Source of the DNA: Schaalia sp. HMT-172
GTDB lineage: Bacteria > Actinomycetota > Actinomycetes > Actinomycetales > Actinomycetaceae
Assembly (NCBI RefSeq): GCF_030644365.1
Contig: NZ_CP130058.1
Span: 1,984,001-2,048,000, forward strand
Length of the DNA stretch: 64,000 nt
Direction of reading: 5' to 3'
Shown here: positions 58,049-64,000 of the stretch, one piece after another
How the letters are laid out: each line of letters opens with the position of its first letter
How positions within the stretch are numbered: position 1 is the stretch's first letter
Notes under the pieces: model-generated
What the model saw: the letters and a program-made list of their open reading frames with translations, nothing else
Database searches by the model: none
Told to the model about the DNA's origin: nothing
Translations under genes and position numbers: made by a program

Positions 58049-59401
58049 TCACAGCGCGAGGTTTTCCTTGACGACGTCCGCCAGCGAGGAGGCCACAGAG
58101 TCTGCCTCCTCCTGGGTCGCCGCCTCGACCATGACGCGCACCAGGGGCTCGGTACCCGACGGGCGCAGCAGGACACGGCCGTTGTCGCCCAGGCGAGCCT
58201 CGGCGACAGCCACGGCCTCGGCGACGGCCTGGTTCGACGATGCGGCCGCACGGTCCACGCCACCCACGTTGATGAGGGTTTGCGGCAGGCGCTTAATGAA
58301 GGATGTCAGGTCGGCCAGCGAACGGCCGGACTCCTTGACCATGCGCGAAACGAGCAGCGACGACAAGATGCCATCACCCGTCGTCGCGTGGTCGCGGGCA
58401 ATGATGTGGCCCGACTGCTCCCCACCGAGCGAATACCCGGACGCCAGCATCTCCTCAAGCACGTAGCGGTCACCCACGCCCGTCTGCACGGTCGTGATGC
58501 CGGCCTCGCGCATGGCGATGAGCAGGCCCAGGTTACTCATGACGGTGACGACCAGCGTGTCCTTGGCGAGCGCGCCGCGCTCCTTGGCGTTCACGGCCAG
58601 CGCGCCCATGATCTTATCGCCGTCGATCAGGTTGCCCTCGTGGTCGACGGCCAAGCAGCGGTCCGCGTCCCCGTCGTAAGCGACACCAAACTCGCAGCCA
58701 GCCTCGACGACGGAAGCCTGCAGGGCCTCGGGGTGCGTCGAACCGGCGTGCAGGTTGATGTTGCGGCCGTCAGGCTCGGCGTTGATAACGGTGATGTCGG
58801 CGCCAAGCTCACGGAAAACGGCCGGCCCCAGCTCGGAGGCGGCGCCGTTCGCACAGTCGATCGCGATCTTCATGCCGCGCAGGTCGGTGCCAATAGCCCC
58901 CACGAGATGCGCGAGGTAGGAATCCTTAGCCCACGCGTGATCGGCGTTGACCTCACCGACGCCATCGCCGGTGGGGCGCTCCCACTCCGTATTCACGAGG
59001 GCCTCAATCTCATCCTCAACGGAATCGGCGAGCTTGTAACCGCCGTGCGCGAAGAACTTAATGCCGTTATCGGGCATCGGATTGTGGGAGGCGGAAATCA
59101 TGACGCCGAGGTCAACGGTGTCCTCGGTAGCCGTCAGATGCGCGACAGTGGGCGTGGTAACGACGCCGATGCGGGTCACATCCATGCCAGCGCTCGCCAA
59201 GCCAGCGGCGAGGGCGTGATCGAGGAACTCGCCCGAGATGCGCGTGTCACGCCCAATGATCGCGCGGGGCTTCGAACCGTCCGCGCGCCGAGCCCCACCG
59301 AACTGGCGGGCGGCGGCCTCGCCGAGCTGGAGCGCGAGATCCGCGGTGATGTCAACGTTTGCCAGTCCACGCACGCCGTCCGTGCCGAACATCCTGGGCA
59401 T
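58049..59401 (-). CDS. glmM: Phosphoglucosamine mutase
   Basis: 450 residues. MPRMFGTDGVRGLAN, active serine in MISASHNPMPDNG (Ser105), metal loop YDGDADRCLAVD, and substrate loop GGEQSGHII. The C-terminal phosphate loop is RPSGTEPLVRVMVEA. It converts glucosamine 6-phosphate to the 1-phosphate for UDP-GlcNAc. ATG at 59401 follows GGAGAC; the extension to 59500 is not conserved-looking. Confidence 0.97.
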   Translation of the reverse strand: MPRMFGTDGVRGLANVDITADLALQLGEAAARQFGGARRADGSKPRAIIGRDTRISGEFLDHALAAGLASAGMDVTRIGVVTTPTVAHLTATEDTVDLGVMISASHNPMPDNGIKFFAHGGYKLADSVEDEIEALVNTEWERPTGDGVGEVNADHAWAKDSYLAHLVGAIGTDLRGMKIAIDCANGAASELGPAVFRELGADITVINAEPDGRNINLHAGSTHPEALQASVVEAGCEFGVAYDGDADRCLAVDHEGNLIDGDKIMGALAVNAKERGALAKDTLVVTVMSNLGLLIAMREAGITTVQTGVGDRYVLEEMLASGYSLGGEQSGHIIARDHATTGDGILSSLLVSRMVKESGRSLADLTSFIKRLPQTLINVGGVDRAAASSNQAVAEAVAVAEARLGDNGRVLLRPSGTEPLVRVMVEAATQEEADSVASSLADVVKENLAL

Positions 59402-59530
59402 AATGTCTCCGTTCAGTGGGTCATACGACTGGTCTAAGGGTACCGCGACTACGCCCCCGACCATGTACGAGGCCGTGGCCCGGACAGCGTCGGCGCTCAC
59501 ATTGCGGGCGGTGTTGACAGGAACAAAAAG

Positions 59531-59558
59531 GTCGCGCCCCGCGGGAGCGGGGCGCGAC
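59531..59558 (-). terminator. Intrinsic terminator of rplM-rpsI
   Basis: Perfect 12-bp stem GTCGCGCCCCGC with 59547-59558, loop GGGA, followed on the minus strand by CTTTTTGTTC. Confidence 0.9.
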
Positions 59559-59582
59559 CAACAGAAAACGTGCTGAATGAAA

Positions 59583-60074
59583 TCAGCGCTTCGAGAACTG
59601 CGAAGCCTTGCGGGCCTTCTTGAGGCCTGCCTTCTTACGCTCGATGGCGCGGGCGTCGCGGGTCAGGAAGCCGGCCTTCTTGAGGGCCGGACGGTTGGCG
59701 TCGCGGTCGATCTCGTTGAGGGCGCGCGACACGCCGAGGCGCAGGGCGCCGGCCTGGCCGGAGATGCCGCCGCCGTTGATGCGGGCGATGACGTCGAAGC
59801 GGCCGTCAATGTCGAGCAGCACGAAGGGGGACTTCACCAGCTGCTGGTGCAGCTTGTTGGGGAAGTAGTCCTCGAGGGTGCGACCGTTGATGGTCCACTT
59901 GCCGGAGCCGGGGACCAGGCGAACGCGGGCGACGGCCTCCTTGCGGCGGCCCAGGCCCGCGCCGGGCGCGGTGATGGACTGACCGGCGCCGGCGGGAGCC
60001 GACTCGGTCTCGGACGTGTAGGAGCTGGGGACGACTTCCTCGTCCAGCTCAGCGGAAACGATGGTCTCAGCCAC
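59583..60074 (-). CDS. rpsI: 30S ribosomal protein S9
   Basis: 163 residues. The S9 domain begins [19 protein letters not shown] and ends [12 protein letters not shown] with the conserved tail reaching the P site. An acidic N-terminal extension of about 40 residues is common in Actinobacteria. GTG at 60074 follows GAGGAGA. Second gene of the rplM-rpsI pair. Confidence 0.97.
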   Translation of the reverse strand: MAETIVSAELDEEVVPSSYTSETESAPAGAGQSITAPGAGLGRRKEAVARVRLVPGSGKWTINGRTLEDYFPNKLHQQLVKSPFVLLDIDGRFDVIARINGGGISGQAGALRLGVSRALNEIDRDANRPALKKAGFLTRDARAIERKKAGLKKARKASQFSKR

Positions 60075-60114
60075 GGTTCTCCTCAGTGTAAAAGGCGTTC
60101 AGCGACCCGCACGG

Positions 60115-60558
60115 TCACTGAGCGACCTGGGTCAGTTCGTAGGGAACCGGCGACTGGCCGGCGTGGGGGTGCTCCGGGCCAGCGTAAACGTGCAGCTTCT
60201 TGAACTGCGCGCGGCCGAGGGAGTTGTGAGGAAGCATGCCCTTAACGGCCTTCTCGACGGCGCGCTCGGGCGCCGCGGCGAGGAGGTCACGGTAAGCGGT
60301 CGCGGTCAGGCCGCCGGGACGACCGGAGTGACGGTAAGCCATCTTCTGGTCGAGCTTCTTGCCGGTGAGGGCAACCTTGTCCGCGTTGATGATGATGACG
60401 TTGTCGCCCATGTCCATGTGAGGGGCGAACGTCGGCTTGTGCTTCCCACGGAGGAGGGCAGCGGTCTGGGCTGCCAGGCGACCGAGGACGACGTCGGTGG
60501 CGTCAATGACGTACCACTTCTTGTCCGCGTCCCCAGGCTTGGGTGAATAGGTGCGCAC
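60115..60558 (-). CDS. rplM: 50S ribosomal protein L13
   Basis: 147 residues. [33 protein letters not shown], and [21 protein letters not shown] are diagnostic. GTG at 60558 ([15 protein letters not shown]) is chosen over the TTG at 60573 because AAGG precedes it and it gives the usual 147-residue length. Confidence 0.97.
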   Translation of the reverse strand: MRTYSPKPGDADKKWYVIDATDVVLGRLAAQTAALLRGKHKPTFAPHMDMGDNVIIINADKVALTGKKLDQKMAYRHSGRPGGLTATAYRDLLAAAPERAVEKAVKGMLPHNSLGRAQFKKLHVYAGPEHPHAGQSPVPYELTQVAQ

Positions 60559-60761
60559 GGGCGTAACCTTCAATTCTTGTTGGTCATGGGACGCCGCGCC
60601 GGTTTTTCCGGGGGCATCCGCGATGAAACGGTTCGCGCGAGGCGTCGGCGAGTGCTCCTAGCGAGTGGGAGACACTAGGTACTCTGCTGACGCACAGCAC
60701 TAGCCATATTATCGGCACGCGGGCCGAGGGTCAAAGGGCGGCGGCTACTGTGTTACATTCC

Positions 60762-61670
60762 TCAGCTGTCGTCGCCGCAGCAGGTGTCGCGCCTGGACCG
60801 GGTCTGGAGCGCGCGGGCACCCCACTGGGAGGGATCGGGGTAGTCGACGCCTTCGAGGGTGAGCCCATGAGCGGGCGCGATGGGCGCGGCCTGGGAGCGC
60901 GAGCGGGCGCGCAGGATCTGGGCCGGGTAGTCGGTGTCGCGCGCGCCGGAGCCCACCAGGAGGAGGGCGCCGACGAGGGAGCGCACCATCGAGTGACAAA
61001 AGGCGTCGGCCTCGACGGTGAAGACGAGGGTGCCCTCCGACTCGCGCTCGGCGCGCAGAGCACGCAGCGTCCGGATCGTCGTGGCCCCCTCGCGCGGGCG
61101 GCAGAACCCGAGAAAGTCGTGTTCCCCGAGGAGGGCGGCCCCGGCCTCGTTCATCGCCGCCTCGTCGAGCGGGTCCTCGACCCAGAGGCGATCCCAGCGC
61201 CCGAGCGGCTCGGGACGGTCTGACACCCGGTAGGCGTAGGAGCGCCCAAGCGCGGAGAAGCGCGCGTCGAAGCTCGGGTCGACGACGGCCGCCGAGTAGA
61301 TGCGCACGTCGCACGTGCCGCGCGCGGCCGGCAGGTCACGCCCACGCGCGCGTTCACCGTAGCGCCCCGAGAGGATCTTGTTGAGCCTGCGCACGATGGA
61401 CGAGGCCGTGGCCGCGTCCGCGCTCTCCCCTCCCCTGGGGGCAAGCCGCGCCCAGGCCTCGTCACTAACGTCGAGGTGACAGACCTGGTGGCGGGCGTGC
61501 ACGCCCGCGTCGGTGCGCCCGGCGACCGTCGTCGTGATCTCCTCGCGCGAAGCCATGGCGAGAGCCGCCTCGATCTCGCCCTGGACTGTACGCAGGCCGG
61601 GCTGGGCGGCCCACCCGCGAAAGTCGGTGCCGTCGTAGCCGAGGTCCAGGCGCAGGCGCCGTGCGCTCAC
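60762..61670 (-). CDS. truA: tRNA pseudouridine synthase A
   Basis: 302 residues. LRLDLGYDGTDFRGWAAQPG, catalytic Asp in AGRTDAGVHARHQ, and HSMVRSLVGALLLVGSG are family markers. It makes pseudouridine at positions 38-40 of tRNA. The GTG at 61670 overlaps the previous stop as GTGA, so it is preferred over 61679. Confidence 0.94.
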   Translation of the reverse strand: MSARRLRLDLGYDGTDFRGWAAQPGLRTVQGEIEAALAMASREEITTTVAGRTDAGVHARHQVCHLDVSDEAWARLAPRGGESADAATASSIVRRLNKILSGRYGERARGRDLPAARGTCDVRIYSAAVVDPSFDARFSALGRSYAYRVSDRPEPLGRWDRLWVEDPLDEAAMNEAGAALLGEHDFLGFCRPREGATTIRTLRALRAERESEGTLVFTVEADAFCHSMVRSLVGALLLVGSGARDTDYPAQILRARSRSQAAPIAPAHGLTLEGVDYPDPSQWGARALQTRSRRDTCCGDDS

Positions 61671-62416
61671 AGCTCCCACGCCCGCACGCCGCCGATGATG
61701 CCCGCATCGTTGGGCACGACGATCACGTCATCGCCCATGAGGCGCAGGTTCGAGGCCGTGATGCGCTTCGAGTTGCCGCCGCCCAGATACAGGCGATCCC
61801 ACATGTACATGGGCCGCAGGCCGTCGACGACGCGGCGAACGCGGCGCGACCAGTGCACGTCACCGAGGCGCAGGCGCTCGTGCTCGCCGATGTAGTCGTC
61901 GTAGGTCAGGCCCCAGCGCACGGGCCCCTGGGAGACCTCAACGTGGGGTGCGAGCTGCCCGCCGTCGAACACCGCGTTCCCCAAGCCGGTGCCCAGGGTG
62001 ATGATCATTTCGAGGCCTCGTCCCGTGATTGCGCCCGCGCCGGCGACCTCAGCGTCGTTGAGGACCTTCGTGGGCAAGCCGAGTGCCTGCTCGATCGCGC
62101 TGCCCATGTCGAAGTGATCCCAGCGTTCCACCAGCTCAGGCAGCACGCGCGAGCGCGGTCCGTCGCGCGTGATGTAATGCGGGGTCGCGATGACGACCCC
62201 GTGGCGGATCATCCCCGGCATCCCCATCGTGACGCGCGTCGCCGCTGGGAGCTCGCGGGCGAGGCCGACGGCCGTATCGACGAGGAGCTCGGGCGGCAGC
62301 GGGTACGGGGTCGGAACCCTGTGAGGCGGCGCAATCATCGTGCCCCGCTCGTCCACGACGGACCCTTTGATGCCTCCGCCACCGCAATCAATCGCCAACG
62401 TCATCTCACGTGTCAT
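61667..62416 (-). CDS. ppgK: ROK-family glucokinase, polyphosphate-glucokinase-like
   Basis: 249 residues. ATP/polyP phosphate loop AIDCGGGGIKGSVVDERG, VLNDAEVAGAGAI, and ITLGTGLGNAVFDGG. The length and the TPYPLPPELLVD region match actinobacterial polyphosphate glucokinases, which phosphorylate glucose from polyphosphate or ATP. Coupled to truA by overlap; a terminator separates it from rplQ upstream. Confidence 0.88.
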   Translation of the reverse strand: MTREMTLAIDCGGGGIKGSVVDERGTMIAPPHRVPTPYPLPPELLVDTAVGLARELPAATRVTMGMPGMIRHGVVIATPHYITRDGPRSRVLPELVERWDHFDMGSAIEQALGLPTKVLNDAEVAGAGAITGRGLEMIITLGTGLGNAVFDGGQLAPHVEVSQGPVRWGLTYDDYIGEHERLRLGDVHWSRRVRRVVDGLRPMYMWDRLYLGGGNSKRITASNLRLMGDDVIVVPNDAGIIGGVRAWEL

Positions 62417-62441
62417 GGCTTCAGGCTACCGGATACGGCGA

Positions 62442-62472
62442 GGGCCGGACACCCCGTCGGGATGTCCGGCCC
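62442..62472 (-). terminator. Terminator hairpin of rplQ
   Basis: 14-bp stem with one mismatch (62442-62455 with 62459-62472), 3-base loop, 29 bp beyond the rplQ stop. Confidence 0.75.
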
Positions 62473-62500
62473 ACTGCTCGAGTCGATGAGTGACCTGGCG

Positions 62501-63085
62501 TCACTTCTCGTCGGCGGCCTGCTCGGCGGCGTCTGCAGCCTTGCCGGCCTCGGCGGCCACTTCCTCGGCCTCGTTGGCCATGGCCAGATCGCCGTCCTCG
62601 CGAGCCTCTTCGGCGCGCTCGGCGGCAGCCTCGGCGGCTTCCTCGGCCTCGGCGGCAACGGCCTTGGCCTCGGCGGCCTTCTCAGCCGTCTTCTCGGCGG
62701 CCTTGACGACGGCCTTCTTCTCGACCTTCTCCATGACGAGCTCGATGCGCATCAGGGGAGCGTTGTCGCCCTTACGGTTGCCGACGCGGATGAGGCGGGT
62801 GTAGCCGCCGGCGCGCTCGGAATCCATGGCGGGGACGAGCTCCTCAAAGAGGATCGCGACGATGCCCTTGTTGGGGATCTTCTTCATGACCGTGCGACGG
62901 GCGTGCTGGTCGCCGCGCTTGGCCTTCGTGATGAGCTTCTCGACGTAGGGGCGCAGCATCTTGGCCTTCGCCTCCGTGGTCGTGAGGCCGCGGTGTTCGA
63001 TGAGCTGAGCCGCCAGGTTCGACAGAATCAGCTTCTGGTGTGCCGGGCTACCGCCCAGACGAGCACCCTTCTTGGGGGTGGGCAT
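62501..63085 (-). CDS. rplQ: 50S ribosomal protein L17 with long Ala/Glu tail
   Basis: 194 residues. Residues 1-118 are the L17 domain ([55 protein letters not shown]). The remaining 75 residues are Ala/Glu/Lys-rich ([20 protein letters not shown]) and predicted as one long helix. Actinobacterial L17 proteins often have such tails. ATG at 63085, 43 bp after rpoA. Confidence 0.97.
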   Translation of the reverse strand: MPTPKKGARLGGSPAHQKLILSNLAAQLIEHRGLTTTEAKAKMLRPYVEKLITKAKRGDQHARRTVMKKIPNKGIVAILFEELVPAMDSERAGGYTRLIRVGNRKGDNAPLMRIELVMEKVEKKAVVKAAEKTAEKAAEAKAVAAEAEEAAEAAAERAEEAREDGDLAMANEAEEVAAEAGKAADAAEQAADEK

Positions 63086-63128
63086 TTGTTTCTCCTACGG
63101 ATTCAATGCGTCCATCGGACGCACGGGG

Positions 63129-64000
63129 TCAGATGGACTGGTCGTCCGAAAAGATCGCAGCGGACTCCGAGTCGCCGAAGCTCGGCATCACCGAGTCCTT
63201 CAGCGTCATACCGAGAGCCGCCAGGGACTCCTTGATCTCTTCGATCGACTTGGTACCGAAGTTGCGGATGTCGAGCAGGTCGGCCTCCGAGTGAGCAACC
63301 AGCTCGCCGACGGTCAGGATGCCGCGGCGACGCAGCGCGTTGTAGGAACGCGACTGCAGGTTCAGGTTCTCGATGGGGAGGGCCAGATCGGCCGCGAGGG
63401 TGGCGTCGGTGGTGGACGGGCCCACCTCGATGCCTTCCGCTTCCTCGTTCAGTTCACGCATGAGGCCGAACAGCTCCACGAGCGTCTTGCCGGCCGAGGC
63501 CAGGGCGTCGCGCGGGGTAATGGCGGCCTTGGTCTCCACGTCGATGACGAGGCGATCAAAGTCGGTGCGCTGCTCGACACGGGTCGCCTCGACCTTGTAG
63601 GTCACCTTGACGACCGGCGAGTAGATCGAGTCGATCGGAATGCGAGAAATTTCGGCCTGCGGATCCTTGTTCTGAGCGGCCGACACGTAGCCGCGGCCAC
63701 GCTCGACGGTCAGCTCGATCTCCAGCTTGCCCTTCTCGTTGAGAGTGGCGAGGCGAAGGTCGGGGTTGTGGATCTCGACTCCGGCGGGAGGCGTGATGTC
63801 GCCGGCGAGAACCTCGCCGGGGCCGGCCTTGCGCAGGTACATGACGACAGGCTCGTCGTTCTCGCTGGACAGGACGATCTGCTTGATGTTCAGGATGATC
63901 TCAGCGACATCTTCCTTCACACCTTCGATCGTGCGGAACTCGTGGGGGACGCCATCGATGCGGATGGACGTCACCGCTGCACCCGGGATCGAGGACAGGA
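63129..64000 (-). CDS. rpoA: RNA polymerase alpha subunit, 5' end outside window
   Basis: At least 290 codons; the frame stays open to the window edge and the extra residues read LSSIPGAA before VTSIRIDG, as in actinobacterial RpoA, so the annotated GTG at 63974 is internal. The N-terminal assembly domain ([17 protein letters not shown]) and the C-terminal DNA/activator-binding domain ([39 protein letters not shown]) are both present. Confidence 0.98.
   Translation of the reverse strand, partial: LSSIPGAAVTSIRIDGVPHEFRTIEGVKEDVAEIILNIKQIVLSSENDEPVVMYLRKAGPGEVLAGDITPPAGVEIHNPDLRLATLNEKGKLEIELTVERGRGYVSAAQNKDPQAEISRIPIDSIYSPVVKVTYKVEATRVEQRTDFDRLVIDVETKAAITPRDALASAGKTLVELFGLMRELNEEAEGIEVGPSTTDATLAADLALPIENLNLQSRSYNALRRRGILTVGELVAHSEADLLDIRNFGTKSIEEIKESLAALGMTLKDSVMPSFGDSESAAIFSDDQSI

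Overview
The window is high-GC actinobacterial chromosome, most consistent with the Actinomyces/Schaalia group (inference). The grounds are the GC-rich coding bias, surface proteins ending in an LARTG sorting signal, WhiB, GuaB3, the gene order, and many GTG starts. Both ends cut a gene: a surface 5'-nucleotidase on the left and rpoA on the right. I saw no tRNA, rRNA, CRISPR array, integrase or prophage.

Layout. 1-5 kb: a cell-wall-anchored nuclease and 5'-nucleotidase pair. 5-11 kb: guaB3, an exonuclease, a 1.5-kb gene-free block of unusual repeats (7.2-8.5 kb), a transaldolase-like aldolase and guaB. 11-16.8 kb: an AGE-family epimerase, a MerR-type regulator divergent from whiB, a membrane DsbA-like oxidoreductase, groES with a CIRCE operator, and a methyltransferase. 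16.8-22.4 kb: a YbdK-type ligase, a lysyl-PG-synthase-like membrane protein and a membrane esterase. 22.4-32.6 kb: tsaD, sdhCAB and the overlapping run alr-tsaE-tsaB-rimI, with nnr upstream. 33-37 kb: a lower-GC cassette of unknown genes that looks like a type VII-type effector locus, with one gene and its promoter duplicated. 37-41.4 kb: a sugar porter, glmS and coaA. 41.5-53 kb: a carbohydrate locus (repeat-bearing secreted enzyme, ABC importer, GH2 beta-galactosidase, LacI regulator) with three matching operator palindromes. 53-56.7 kb: two paralogous unknown proteins around a hydrophobic/coiled-coil protein. 56.8-64 kb: a DUF4862-like gene, glmM, rpsI, rplM, truA, a polyphosphate-glucokinase-like ROK gene, rplQ and rpoA.

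The housekeeping genes (guaB3, guaB, whiB, groES, tsaD, rimI-tsaB-tsaE-alr, nnr, glmS, coaA, glmM, rpsI-rplM, truA, rplQ, rpoA) follow an order familiar from Actinobacteria. The sdh operon, the 33-37 kb cassette, the sugar locus and the 53-57 kb genes look like additions to that backbone. The best candidates for new biology are the ATCCGGAT palindrome arrays at 7.3-8.3 kb, a pair of about 108-bp inverted-repeat elements at 7.74 and 54.29 kb, the 33-37 kb cassette, and the 53-57 kb gene trio.
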